Below, piece by piece: positions 28,959 through 38,594 of a stretch of DNA of 64,000 nt (its first letter is position 1; each line of letters starts with the position of its first letter). The notes beneath the pieces are model-generated. The model was not told where the DNA came from. It made no database searches and saw only the letters and a list, made by a program, of their open reading frames with translations. The translations under genes were made by a program, and so were the position numbers. Origin of the DNA: Streptomyces sp. VRA16 Mangrove soil (GTDB lineage: Bacteria; Actinomycetota; Actinomycetes; Streptomycetales; Streptomycetaceae); the NCBI RefSeq assembly GCF_017377775.1, contig NZ_JAFVLN010000006.1, forward strand, positions 372,001 to 436,000. The letters are read 5' to 3'.

Positions 28959-31376
28959 TCAGCCCTCCTGACCGGACGGCCGGGACCGGGCGGTACGCGC
29001 CGTCGTCCAGCGCTCCCGCAGCCCCGCCGCGAACCGCGCCCTGCGCTCCGCGAACGCCCAGGCCACCCGGACGGCCGAGCGCGGTGCGAGCGTCGCCCGC
29101 AGCCGCGTCAGACGGCTCACCGTCCCGTGCAGCCCGGCGTGCACCCGCCGCGCGTCCTCGCCGATCCCCGACACCGGCTGCGGCCGCGGCGCGTACAGCA
29201 CCTGCTCCACCGCCGCCGCCACCCGGTGCACCGACTCGGCGGCCGCCGAGTCCAGATGACCGAGCCGCACGATGCGGGCCGCCGCCTTGCGCGGGGTCTG
29301 CGAATCGTCCGGCGGGATGCCGTGGTCCCACGCCGTGTCCGTCACCTCCTGCCAGGCCGCCAGGGTGCGCCCGGCGATGTCGGCGTCGGTGCGGCCCCCG
29401 GATCCCAGGCGCAGTGCCCTGATCCGTATGCGCCACATCATCGGCAACAGGGGCACCACAAGGATCAGCAGCGCCGCGAGCGCCATCAGCAGGACCGTGC
29501 CCATCGGCGGCCCGTCGTCCGTGGAGCCGGTCACCAGCGCGGGGGCCGTGCTGCCGCACTCACCCTGCTTGCGCTGCTGCGCCGAGCAGTTGTCGGACGT
29601 CGACGGCTGCGACGCGGACGGTTCGTTCGAGCTGGAGGCGCTGGGCGCCGCCGAGTCGCTGGAACCGCTCGTCGGAGTGTTGTCCTGCGTGTACTCCGGC
29701 GTGTAGCCGCGGTTCGGCGTCGGCTCGAAACGGGTCCAGCCCACGCCCTCGAAGTACAGCTCGGGCCAGGCGTGCGCGTCCCGCAGCCCCACCGCGTACG
29801 TGCCGTCACCGGTGGGCGAGCCCGGGGTGAAGCCGACCGCGACCCGGGCCGGAATGCCCAGCGTCCTCGCCATCGCCGCCATCGCGAAGGAGAAGTGGAC
29901 GCAGAAGCCCTCCTTCTGCTTCAGGAAGCGGGCGATGGCGACCGAACCGCTGCCGGCCGACACCTCGGTGTTGTACGTGAAGCCGCCGTTGACCGCGAAG
30001 TAGTCCTGGAGCTTCACCGCGCGCTCGTAATTGTTCGCCGAGCCCTTGGTGACGCGCAGCGCGGTCGTGCGCACCACGTCCGGCACCGAGGACGGCACCT
30101 TGGTGAACTCCTTCAGCAGACCGGCCGGCGGCTCCCCGGCGTTGGCCAGCTGCTGCGCCGTCGGCTGCACGATCAGGCTCTTGACGCTGTACTGCTTGCC
30201 CTGCGTCGTCTCCCCGTGGTCGCCCACGAGGGTCCTGCCGACCTCCTCGAACCGCCAGCGCCCGTCGATCGACACCTTGGCGGCGGGGTACGGCATGGGC
30301 AGCCAGTCCTGCGCGTAGTTGTCGGCCGCCTGGATGTTCGTCTGGACCTCGGTCCTGCGGATGTCCGGGCCGAGGCCCGGCGGGTTCGGCAGCGGCGAGG
30401 GGACGTCGGTGATGCTGCGCACCGAAGGACGCCAGGCCGTGCCGTCGAAGTCGTCGAGCGCCACGATCCGCAGATACATCTCGGAGGTCTGCTCGGCGTT
30501 CGTCCGGTACGTCATGACCGTACGGTCCTCGGGCTGGTTCAGGCTGTTCTGCAGCGAGGCCAGCGGGTTGACCGCGGAGATGACGCCGCCACCGCCCGAG
30601 CCGTTGCCCACGCCCGTGCCGGAGGGGCCGAGCAGGCCGCCGTCCAGAGCGGGCAGGCCCAGCGGCACCACCAGGGCGATGCCCAGGGCGACGGCACCGA
30701 TCCGCCGTCCGGTACGGACCGGAGCGGTCGCGGCGCCCGGACCGTCGGCGGTCGGCGCGGCACCGAAGCCGCCGCGCCCCGTGCCGCCGAAGACCCGGCC
30801 CCACTGGGAGAGCCGGTCGCGCCCCTCGGCGAGCAGCAACAGCAGGTAGCCGCCGGCCGCGAGGAGGAACCACAGCCAGTCGGCGCTGCCCTCGGAGAGC
30901 CCGGCGGCCACCGAGTACAGCGCGAGCAGCGGCAGACCGGCCGGGGCGGCGCTGCGGAACGTCACCGCCAGCGCGTCCACCGCGAGCCCGATCACCAGCG
31001 CGCCGCCCACCAGCATCAGCCGGATACCGTCGGACAGCGGCGCCGGGATCGCGTACCGCCCGACGTCGTCGCCGCCCGCCTGGAGCAGCAGCCCGAAGTG
31101 CCGGACGGAGTCCGGGCTCGGGACGATCCCGCCGAACGCCTGCTGGCGGGCGAAGAGCAGCGTGAGCAGCAGCAGCGACACCAGCGCCTGCGCGCCGATC
31201 GTCAGAGGTCTCGCGAGCGGCACCCTGCGGGCCGCCGCGCCCACCCCGGCCTGGATCACCAGCAGGATCGCGGCCTGCAGCAGCCAGGACGACTTGTCGA
31301 CCAGGGGCAGCAGTGCGCACGAGGCCAGGAACGTGGCCAGCGTCGCGCAGATCGACAGACGGGCCCCACCACTCAT
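28959..31376 (-). CDS. Transglutaminase-like membrane protein (TgpA type)
   Basis: This 805-residue protein has six or so N-terminal transmembrane helices (DUF3488-like, residues about 10-245). An extracellular transglutaminase-core domain follows, with Cys492 in GFCVHFS and His535 in DAHAWPEL. Glu551 (RFEPTP) stands where Asp is common. A Ser/Asn-rich linker, another helix (about 620-642) and a DUF4129-like cytoplasmic end close it. It is the last gene of the MoxR-DUF58-TgpA operon, starting in an ATGA overlap. The set is thought to act in envelope protein maturation. Substrates are unknown. Confidence 0.9.
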   Translation of the reverse strand: MSGGARLSICATLATFLASCALLPLVDKSSWLLQAAILLVIQAGVGAAARRVPLARPLTIGAQALVSLLLLTLLFARQQAFGGIVPSPDSVRHFGLLLQAGGDDVGRYAIPAPLSDGIRLMLVGGALVIGLAVDALAVTFRSAAPAGLPLLALYSVAAGLSEGSADWLWFLLAAGGYLLLLLAEGRDRLSQWGRVFGGTGRGGFGAAPTADGPGAATAPVRTGRRIGAVALGIALVVPLGLPALDGGLLGPSGTGVGNGSGGGGVISAVNPLASLQNSLNQPEDRTVMTYRTNAEQTSEMYLRIVALDDFDGTAWRPSVRSITDVPSPLPNPPGLGPDIRRTEVQTNIQAADNYAQDWLPMPYPAAKVSIDGRWRFEEVGRTLVGDHGETTQGKQYSVKSLIVQPTAQQLANAGEPPAGLLKEFTKVPSSVPDVVRTTALRVTKGSANNYERAVKLQDYFAVNGGFTYNTEVSAGSGSVAIARFLKQKEGFCVHFSFAMAAMARTLGIPARVAVGFTPGSPTGDGTYAVGLRDAHAWPELYFEGVGWTRFEPTPNRGYTPEYTQDNTPTSGSSDSAAPSASSSNEPSASQPSTSDNCSAQQRKQGECGSTAPALVTGSTDDGPPMGTVLLMALAALLILVVPLLPMMWRIRIRALRLGSGGRTDADIAGRTLAAWQEVTDTAWDHGIPPDDSQTPRKAAARIVRLGHLDSAAAESVHRVAAAVEQVLYAPRPQPVSGIGEDARRVHAGLHGTVSRLTRLRATLAPRSAVRVAWAFAERRARFAAGLRERWTTARTARSRPSGQEG

Positions 31377-32776
31377 GCCCAACCCCCAGCCGTACTCGTA
31401 CTCGACGGATGCGCTCCCGAGCGGTCCCGGTCCGCCTGCCGCCACATGTCCACCAGGGACGCGCCCGCCGGTACGGCCACCGCCGTCCAGCCCGCCTCCT
31501 GGAGCATCCGCAGTCGCTCCGCGCAGCGCGGAGCCGGCTGCGCGCCGGGCCCCTGCGCCCAGGTCTCGCTGTCCAGCAGGAACGCGATCGCGCCGCCGCT
31601 GCGCTGACGCATCTTGGCGACCACGGACGCCTGCGCCTCGTCCAGGTCGCCGAAGAAGGCGATCAGAAGTCCCTCGTTCCCGCTGCGCAGCACGTCGTAC
31701 GCGGACGAGAGCGACGCCATGTCGGAGTGGTCGACGACGGCGAGCGTGTCCATCATCAGGCCCGCGGCGTCGGCCGACTCCTGGCTGGTGCCGGCGAACC
31801 CGTCGGCCCCCTCACCCGGCACCGAACTGCCCGTGTCCGTCAACAGCCGGACCGAGAAGCCTCGTTCGAGCATGTGCACCAGGGCGGAGGCCGTGCCGGA
31901 CACCGCCCACTCGAAGGCCGAGTCGGGGCCCGCGCCCTGGAAGGCCATGTCGCGCGTGTCGAGCAGCACCGTGCAGCGGGACCGCTGCGGCTGCTCCTCG
32001 CGGCGCACCATCAGCTCCCCGTACCGCGCGGTCGAGCGCCAGTGGACGCGGCGCAGATCGTCGCCGTAGCGGTATCCGCGCGGGATCACGTCGTCCTCGC
32101 CGGCCAGCGCCAGCGAGCGGTTGCGCCCGTCGCCGTACCCCTTCGCCTCCCCGGTCAGCCGCACCGGGGGCAGCGGCTCCACGCGCGGGATCACCGTCAG
32201 GGTGTCGTACGCGGCGAAGGACCTGGTCAGCTCGCACATCCCGAACGGATCGGTCAGGCGCAGCTGGAGCGGGCCCAGCGGATAGCGGCCGCGCAGGTCC
32301 GAGCGGACCCGGTAGGACACCTCGCGCCGGCCGCCCGCCTCGACCCGGTCGAGCACGAAGCGGGGCCGCGGCCCGAGCACGTACGGCACCCGGTCCTGGA
32401 GCATCAGCAGCCCGGTGGGCAGCCGGGAGATGTTGTCGATCCGCAGGTGCACGCGGGCCTCGGAACTCGCGGGCACGCGCGCGGGGGAGAGGCGGCGGCT
32501 GCCCGCCACCCGGTAGCGGGTGCGGTAGAGCACGCCCGCGCAGACCAGCGGCAGCGCCGCGAGCAGCAGGCCGACCCGGAGCAGATCGCTCTGCCCCAGG
32601 ACGTACGCGCAGATGGCCGCGGCGATGCCGGCCGCGAGGAACGAACGGCCGCGGGTGGTCAGTCCGGCGAGCGCGGTGCGCAGGCCGCTCTTGTCGCCCT
32701 TGTCGTTCGTCGCGCCGTCGTCATCCGCGAAGGAGCCCCCCGGATCCGCCCCGTAATACCCCCCCGAGGCCATCAC
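31373..32776 (-). CDS. DUF58 domain protein
   Basis: This 467-residue protein has two N-terminal transmembrane helices (about 45-90). The DUF58 core holds GDDLRRVHWRSTARYGELMVR near 250. A von Willebrand A-like region, VLLDTRDMAF onward, is next. It overlaps its neighbours by ATGA at both ends, so it is translationally coupled to moxR and to the transglutaminase. DUF58 proteins partner with MoxR ATPases, perhaps as chaperoned adaptors. Confidence 0.9.
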   Translation of the reverse strand: MMASGGYYGADPGGSFADDDGATNDKGDKSGLRTALAGLTTRGRSFLAAGIAAAICAYVLGQSDLLRVGLLLAALPLVCAGVLYRTRYRVAGSRRLSPARVPASSEARVHLRIDNISRLPTGLLMLQDRVPYVLGPRPRFVLDRVEAGGRREVSYRVRSDLRGRYPLGPLQLRLTDPFGMCELTRSFAAYDTLTVIPRVEPLPPVRLTGEAKGYGDGRNRSLALAGEDDVIPRGYRYGDDLRRVHWRSTARYGELMVRREEQPQRSRCTVLLDTRDMAFQGAGPDSAFEWAVSGTASALVHMLERGFSVRLLTDTGSSVPGEGADGFAGTSQESADAAGLMMDTLAVVDHSDMASLSSAYDVLRSGNEGLLIAFFGDLDEAQASVVAKMRQRSGGAIAFLLDSETWAQGPGAQPAPRCAERLRMLQEAGWTAVAVPAGASLVDMWRQADRDRSGAHPSSTSTAGGWA

Positions 32777-33816
32777 AGCCCCCGGGCGCCGGGCGGCTGC
32801 TGGCCGTACAACGGAGGCGTCGTGTTGTAGCCGGGCTGCGGGGCGCGGGTGTCCGCGGCCGGGACCGGCGTGCGCTGCAGGATGTCCAGGACGACCTGCT
32901 CGGCCGTGCGCCGGTTCAACTGCGCCTGCGCGGTGGGCAGCAGACGGTGCGCCAGGACCGCGACGGCCAGGGCCTGCACGTCGTCGGGCAGCGCGTACTC
33001 ACGGCCGCTCAGCGCCGCCGACGCCTTGGCCGCCCGCAGCAGGTGCAGCGTCGCGCGCGGGGAGGCGCCGAGTCTGAGATCCGGGTGGGTACGCGTGGCG
33101 GCGACCAGATCGACCGCGTAGCGCCGCACCGGGTCGGCGACATGCACCGTGCGCACGGCGTCTATCAGCTTCACGATCTCGTGCGCGTGCGCCACCGGCT
33201 GCAGGTCGTCCAGCGGGCTCACCCCGCCGTGGATGTCCAGCATCTGCAGCTCGGCCTCCGGGCTCGGATAGCCGATGGACACCCGGGCCATGAAACGGTC
33301 GCGCTGCGCCTCGGGCAGCGGGTACGTGCCCTCCATCTCGACCGGGTTCTGCGTCGCCACCACCATGAAGGGGCTGGGCAGTTCGTAGGTCTTCCCGTCG
33401 ATGGTGACCTGGCGCTCCTCCATGGATTCCAGGAGCGCGGACTGCGTCTTCGGCGACGCGCGGTTGATCTCGTCGCCGATCACGATCTGCGCGAAGATCG
33501 CGCCCGGCTTGAACTCGAAGTCCCGTCGCTGCTGATCCCAGATGGACACACCGGTGATGTCCGACGGCAGCAGGTCGGGAGTGAACTGGATGCGGCGCAC
33601 CGAGCAGTCGATGGACCGCGCGAGCGCCTTGGCGAGCATCGTCTTGCCGACGCCCGGTACATCCTCGATGAGCAGGTGCCCCTCCGCGAGGAGCACCGTC
33701 AGCGAAAGCCGTACGACCTCCGGCTTGCCCTCGATCACACCCTCCACCGACCTGCGGACACGCTCCACAGTGGTGGTCAGATCTGTGAGGCTCGCTCGAT
33801 CGTCATAGGTCGTCAC
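32773..33816 (-). CDS. MoxR family AAA+ ATPase
   Basis: This 347-residue AAA+ chaperone-like ATPase has Walker A EDVPGVGKTML, Walker B IVIGDEINRA and sensor segment VVATQNPVEMEGTYPLPEAQRDRF. The GTG at 33816 has GAGGAGGG upstream; the frame before it is a poor extension. It is the first gene of the three-gene operon with DUF58 and TgpA-type genes. MoxR proteins remodel or activate partner complexes, often metalloproteins. The C-terminal tail is Pro/Gln-rich. Confidence 0.93.
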   Translation of the reverse strand: MTTYDDRASLTDLTTTVERVRRSVEGVIEGKPEVVRLSLTVLLAEGHLLIEDVPGVGKTMLAKALARSIDCSVRRIQFTPDLLPSDITGVSIWDQQRRDFEFKPGAIFAQIVIGDEINRASPKTQSALLESMEERQVTIDGKTYELPSPFMVVATQNPVEMEGTYPLPEAQRDRFMARVSIGYPSPEAELQMLDIHGGVSPLDDLQPVAHAHEIVKLIDAVRTVHVADPVRRYAVDLVAATRTHPDLRLGASPRATLHLLRAAKASAALSGREYALPDDVQALAVAVLAHRLLPTAQAQLNRRTAEQVVLDILQRTPVPAADTRAPQPGYNTTPPLYGQQPPGARGL

Positions 33817-34038
33817 CCGGCCCTCCTCGGCCCGTACTTTCCGGGCCGACGCTCTGTGACGCGGACCGGCCCACCCCGAAACACGGACACCACGCACGAA
33901 AGGTTCCGACGCTCGCGCGAGGTGTCACACACGCATTCTTGTTGGCGTTACCGGTTCGTGTCACTCGCCTGTGGATAACTGGCCGCGATATGTCGGGGCT
34001 TACAACCTTTTGAGTGGACGGCCGATCGACCGGGAACC

Positions 34039-34581
34039 TCAGGCCGGTGTGATCTCCCGCAGCCGGCCCGTCTTCACGTCGAAGACAAATCCGCGGATGT
34101 CGTCGGTGTGCAGCAGGAACGGAGAGGTGCGCACCTTCTGTATCGACTGCCGTACGTCCTGGTCGACGTCGCGGAATCCCTCGACCGCCCAGCTGGGCCG
34201 CTGACCGACCTCCAGCTCCAGCTCGTGCCGGAATTCCTCGGTGAGGGATTCCAGGCCGCAGCCCGTGTGGTGGATGAGGACCACGCTGCGGGTGCCGAGG
34301 GCGCGCTGGCTGATGGTGAGCGAGCGGATCACGTCGTCGGTCACCACACCGCCCGCGTTGCGGATCGTGTGGCAGTCGCCGAGCTGGAGACCGAGCGCCT
34401 TGTGCAGGTCGAGGCGGGCGTCCATGCACGCGACGACGGCGACCTGGAGCACGGGGCGCGCGTCCATGCCGGGGTCGGTGAACGCCGCGGCGTACTGGCC
34501 GTTCGCTTCGACGAGGCGGTCGGTGACGGTGCCGTCGGCCGGTATGGCGCCTTCGGAGGGGAGGTGCGCGGAAGTCGTCAT
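34039..34581 (-). CDS. Beta-class carbonic anhydrase
   Basis: This 180-residue zinc enzyme interconverts CO2 and bicarbonate. The zinc ligands are Cys52 (CMDAR, with Asp54-Arg56 dyad), His105 and Cys108 (HTGC). No signal peptide is present, so it is cytoplasmic. The ATG at 34581 is the first in-frame start with family similarity. Divergent from the rsmH gene across a 410-bp spacer. Confidence 0.94.
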   Translation of the reverse strand: MTTSAHLPSEGAIPADGTVTDRLVEANGQYAAAFTDPGMDARPVLQVAVVACMDARLDLHKALGLQLGDCHTIRNAGGVVTDDVIRSLTISQRALGTRSVVLIHHTGCGLESLTEEFRHELELEVGQRPSWAVEGFRDVDQDVRQSIQKVRTSPFLLHTDDIRGFVFDVKTGRLREITPA

Positions 34582-34991
34582 GGGGACGACGGTAATGGTC
34601 ACAGTGCGGCAGGGCCCGCTGTGAGAGGGGACAAAGAACGCCATCGAGGCTTGTTGTGAGCTAACCCACAGGGGGCGCAGTCCTCGCCCGAACAGGTGAA
34701 TTCGGCGGATGCGCGGCTTCCGCGTGACGCGGCCCGCGACGCGCAGGCCGGTTGATTGACCGGGGGTCACGGTGGACTAAAGTGACGCCGAACCCCATTA
34801 ACGAAGCAACACGGAGATCCCGGCGCTGCCGGACGCTCCCCGCGTGCGCGGCGCGTACGTACGGCTCGGCCTCCTCCCGCTCCGGTCGGCCGGCGTCACT
34901 TCCCCGGCGCCGACGGACCACCATCCCCTTCACGAGCGGGCGGGGACCCGGCAGTGCGTCCGCGCCGCCCCGCCGGACCTGAGAGGGCCTC
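34582..34991. other. 410-bp spacer before the dcw cluster
   Basis: The spacer lies between the divergent carbonic anhydrase and rsmH starts and must carry both promoters and the dcw leader. I see no convincing gene, riboswitch or strong hairpin. An MraZ gene, which leads this cluster in many bacteria, is absent here. A relatively AT-rich stretch at 34792-34812 (CCCCATTAACGAAGCAACAC) could contain a promoter. Confidence 0.6.
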
Positions 34992-35948
34992 TTGAGTCAG
35001 CGACACGTCCCGGTCATGCTCCAGCGCTGCTTGGACATGTTGGCTCCCGCGCTCGCGCAGCCGGGCGCGGTCGTCGTCGACTGCACGCTCGGCCTCGGTG
35101 GCCACAGCGAGGCGCTGCTCTCCACGTTCCCCGCGTGCCGTCTCGTCGCGCTCGACCGCGACAAGGAAGCGCTGCGTCTGTCGGGCGAGCGGCTGGCTCC
35201 CTTCGGTGACCGAGCCACGCTCGTGCACGCCGTCTACGACGAACTGCCCGACGTCCTGGACCGGTTGGGCATCCCGCGCGTGCAGGGCGTCCTGTTCGAC
35301 CTCGGCGTCTCCTCGATGCAGCTCGACGAGGCCGACCGCGGCTTCGCGTACGCGCAGGACGCGCCGCTCGACATGCGCATGGACCAGACGACCGGGATGA
35401 GCGCCGCCGAGGTCCTCAACACGTACCCCGCGGGCGAACTGGTGCGGATCCTGCGCCAGTACGGCGAGGAGAAGCAGGCCAAGCGGATCGTCTCGGCCGT
35501 CGTGCGCGAGCGCGACAGGGAGCCGTTCAGCAACAGCGCCCGGCTCGTCGAGCTGATCCGTGACGCGCTGCCGCAGGCCGCGAAGCGCACCGGGGGCAAC
35601 CCGGCCAAGCGCACCTTCCAGGCCCTGCGCATCGAGGTCAACGGCGAGTTGAGCGTCCTGGAGCGGGCGATCCCGGCCGCGGTGAAGGCGCTCGCCGTCG
35701 GCGGCCGCGTCGCGGTCCTCTCCTACCACTCGCTGGAGGACCGCCTGGTCAAGCAGGTCTTCGCGGCCGGCGCCGCGACCACGGCGCCGCCCGGCCTGCC
35801 GGTCGTCCCCGAGCAGTACCAGCCCCGCCTGAAGCTGCTCACGCGCGGCGCCGAACTCCCCACCGAGGAAGAGGTCGCCGAGAACCGCCGGGCCGCCCCG
35901 GCACGGCTGCGGGGTGCGCAGCGGATCCGCGAGGACGTGAACGGATGA
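34992..35948 (+). CDS. rsmH: 16S rRNA (cytosine-1402 N4) methyltransferase RsmH
   Basis: This 318-residue SAM-dependent methyltransferase (MraW) modifies C1402 of 16S rRNA. Motifs are [50 protein letters not shown] and LSYHSLEDR. The start is a TTG with GAGAGGG 4 bases upstream, matching the usual N-terminus. It is the first gene of the dcw cluster. Confidence 0.96.
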   Translation: MSQRHVPVMLQRCLDMLAPALAQPGAVVVDCTLGLGGHSEALLSTFPACRLVALDRDKEALRLSGERLAPFGDRATLVHAVYDELPDVLDRLGIPRVQGVLFDLGVSSMQLDEADRGFAYAQDAPLDMRMDQTTGMSAAEVLNTYPAGELVRILRQYGEEKQAKRIVSAVVRERDREPFSNSARLVELIRDALPQAAKRTGGNPAKRTFQALRIEVNGELSVLERAIPAAVKALAVGGRVAVLSYHSLEDRLVKQVFAAGAATTAPPGLPVVPEQYQPRLKLLTRGAELPTEEEVAENRRAAPARLRGAQRIREDVNG

Positions 35949-35984
35949 CGGTCGAGTGAGGCACGCGCGCGTGGAGGGGTGGTC

Positions 35985-36566
35985 ATGAGCGCCAAGGGCG
36001 GCTCGAAAGGAACCAAGAACTCCAAGGGGGCCAAGCGTTCCCAGGGCTCCAAGGGGGGCCTGCGCGGCCGGGCGGGGCGCTTGACGCGCTTCCTGCCCGT
36101 CACGCCCTCCGGCGGCGCGCAGGCCGCCCGCACCCCGTTCGTGCTCCTCGTCGTGCTGCTGCTCGGCGGCGGGCTCATCACGCTGCTGATGCTGAACTCC
36201 TCGCTCAACGAAGGATCGTTCAAGCTCAGCAAGCTCAGGAAGCAGACCACCGAGCTCACCGACGACGAGCAGGAGCTCCAGCGCGAGGTCGACTCCTACT
36301 CCGCGCCCGACGCCCTGCAGCGCCGCGCCCGCGAGCTCGGCATGGTCCCCGGCGGCGACCCGGCGTTCCTCAACCCCGACGGCACGATCCGCGGCATGCC
36401 GAGCCCGGCCTCGCTGCCCTCGCCGCTGCGACAGCCGGCCAGGCCGCCCGAGGCCGTCCGCACCACCCCCGGCCCGAGCACCGCACCCTCCGCGCGGCCA
36501 GGACCGAGCGCCTCGGCGAAGCCCGGCACGCCCGCCGCCCCCGCCCCTTCGAGCTCCGGCAGGTGA
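35985..36566 (+). CDS. ftsL: FtsL-like septum protein
   Basis: This 193-residue bitopic protein has a basic, Lys/Gly-rich cytoplasmic head. One transmembrane helix lies at about 51-73 (FVLLVVLLLGGGLITLLML). A short coiled coil (KLRKQTTELTDDEQELQREVDSYS) and a Pro/Ala/Ser tail follow. Position between rsmH and ftsI identifies it as FtsL, the divisome component that bridges FtsB and FtsQ. The ATG at 35985 follows GGAGGGG. Sequence conservation is naturally low. Confidence 0.88.
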   Translation: MSAKGGSKGTKNSKGAKRSQGSKGGLRGRAGRLTRFLPVTPSGGAQAARTPFVLLVVLLLGGGLITLLMLNSSLNEGSFKLSKLRKQTTELTDDEQELQREVDSYSAPDALQRRARELGMVPGGDPAFLNPDGTIRGMPSPASLPSPLRQPARPPEAVRTTPGPSTAPSARPGPSASAKPGTPAAPAPSSSGR

Positions 36567-36570
36567 CGCC

Positions 36571-38535
36571 ATGACCGACAGGCAGCCCCCGCGCCGCCGC
36601 GTGCCGGGCCCCGCGCGCTCCGCCAGGCCCTCGCGGCCGGCCCCGCAGCGGCGCCAGGCCCCGGGTGCGCGCCCCGCCGCACGGCGCCCGCGCCCCGCGC
36701 CCGCGAAGGCGTCCGCCCCACTGCGCCTGGGCAGTCCACGGCCCCGCCTGCGCATGGTGAGCCTGGGCCTCACGCTCGTCCTCATGGTCTTCGTCGTGCG
36801 GCTCCTCCAGGTGCAGGGCGTCGACGCGAGCGCGTACGCGGCCAAGGCCCAGCTGAATCGCTACGTCAGCCACACCATCGCCGCCGAGCGCGGACAGATC
36901 ACCGACCGCGGCGGCGTCGCGCTGGCGACGAGCGTGGACGCGTACGACATCACGGCCGACCCGACGATGTTCACCGAGAAGATCACCAAGGTGCCCGACG
37001 CCCCCGATCAGGCGGCCGCGCTCCTCTCGCCGATCATCGGGGTCGACGCCACGACGCTGACCAAGAAGCTCAGGACGAAGAACACCCGGTACGTACGTCT
37101 CGCCGCGCGCCAGACGCCGCAGGTCTGGAAGCAGATCAAGGACCTCAGGTCCACGCTGAACGACAAGGCCAACGCCGAGGGCCGGGAGGCGAGCGTGCTC
37201 TCCGGCGTCCTCGCCGACCCCAGCAGCAAGCGCGTGTACCCGAACGGGGACCTCGCCGCCGGGATACTGGGCTGGGTCAACGCCGACGGCGCGGGCGGCG
37301 GCGGAATCGAGCAGCAGCTCAACAAGGAGCTCTCCGGCAAGGACGGCAAGATCCGGTACGCGCAGTCCGGCGGCCGGCAGGTCCCCACGGCCGGCTCCAC
37401 CGAGCAGCCCGCGGTGCCCGGCGCGAACGTCGAGCTGACCATCGACCGCGACATCCAGTGGGCCGCGCAGAACGCGATCACCGAGCAGGTCAGGAAGTCG
37501 GCGGCCGACAGCGGCTCGGTGATAGTGATGGACAACCGGACCGGCGAGGTCCTGGCCATGGCCAACGCGCCCGGTTTCGACCCGAACGACCTGTCCGACG
37601 CCAACCCGTCGGCCCTGGGCAACGCGGCCGTCCAGTACGCCTTCGAGCCCGGCTCCACCGCCAAGGTCATGTCGATGGCGGCGGTCCTGGAGGAGAACGC
37701 GGCCACGCCGACGACCCATGTCACCGTGCCCAACCGGCTGCACCGCGGCGACCGCCTCTTCCAGGACGACGTCGACCACCCGACCTGGCACCTCACGCTC
37801 AACGGCGTGCTCGCCAAGTCCAGCAACATCGGCACCATCCTGGCGACCGGTCAGCTCGGCAAGACGCAGCCGGAGGCGAACCAGGTCCTCTACTCGTATC
37901 TGCGCAAGTTCGGCCTCGGACAGCAGAGCGGGCTCGACTTCCCGGGCGAGACGGCGGGCATTCTCGCGCCCGCGGACAAGTGGTCGACCTCGCAGCAGTA
38001 CACGATCCCGTTCGGGCAGGGCCTCTCCCTCACCGCCCTGCAGGCGGCCTCCGTGTACGCGACCATCGCCAACGACGGCGTACGGATCGAGCCCACGCTG
38101 GTGCGCGGCTCCACCGGCGCCGACGGCAAGTTCGTCGCCGCGGCCAAGCCCAAGCAGACCCGCGTCGTCAGTACGAAGACCGCGAAGACCGTCGCGCAGA
38201 TGCTGGAGTCCGTCGTCGACGACGAGGAGGGGACCGGTACCAAGGCCCGGATCCCGGGCTACCGCGTCGCCGGCAAGACCGGCACGGCCAACCGTGTCGA
38301 CCCGGCCACCGGCCGCTACAAGGGGTACACGTCGTCGTTCGCCGGGTTCGCGCCCGCCGACAAGCCGCGCGTGACCGTCTACTGCGCCATCCAGAACGCC
38401 ACCAAGGGCAGCTACTTCGGCGGCCAGATCTGCGGCCCCATCTACAAGAAGGTGATGGAGTTCGCCCTGAAGAGCCTTCAAGTGCCGCCCACGGGCGCCA
38501 AGTCCGCGAAGCTGCCCGTCACTTTCAAGCCATGA
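36571..38535 (+). CDS. ftsI: Division-specific penicillin-binding protein FtsI
   Basis: This 654-residue class B PBP catalyses septal peptidoglycan cross-linking. It has a Pro/Arg-rich cytoplasmic head (1-60) and a membrane helix at 62-80. The dimerisation domain and a transpeptidase domain follow, with Ser362-Thr-Ala-Lys, Ser417-Ser-Asn419 and Lys569-Thr-Gly. It starts 5 bases after the ftsL stop. Penicillins acylate Ser362. Confidence 0.95.
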   Translation: MTDRQPPRRRVPGPARSARPSRPAPQRRQAPGARPAARRPRPAPAKASAPLRLGSPRPRLRMVSLGLTLVLMVFVVRLLQVQGVDASAYAAKAQLNRYVSHTIAAERGQITDRGGVALATSVDAYDITADPTMFTEKITKVPDAPDQAAALLSPIIGVDATTLTKKLRTKNTRYVRLAARQTPQVWKQIKDLRSTLNDKANAEGREASVLSGVLADPSSKRVYPNGDLAAGILGWVNADGAGGGGIEQQLNKELSGKDGKIRYAQSGGRQVPTAGSTEQPAVPGANVELTIDRDIQWAAQNAITEQVRKSAADSGSVIVMDNRTGEVLAMANAPGFDPNDLSDANPSALGNAAVQYAFEPGSTAKVMSMAAVLEENAATPTTHVTVPNRLHRGDRLFQDDVDHPTWHLTLNGVLAKSSNIGTILATGQLGKTQPEANQVLYSYLRKFGLGQQSGLDFPGETAGILAPADKWSTSQQYTIPFGQGLSLTALQAASVYATIANDGVRIEPTLVRGSTGADGKFVAAAKPKQTRVVSTKTAKTVAQMLESVVDDEEGTGTKARIPGYRVAGKTGTANRVDPATGRYKGYTSSFAGFAPADKPRVTVYCAIQNATKGSYFGGQICGPIYKKVMEFALKSLQVPPTGAKSAKLPVTFKP

Positions 38536-38594
38536 CGGACGGGACGAGCCGTGACCATGATCACCACACACAGTGAAGACATCCTGAAGAGTCC

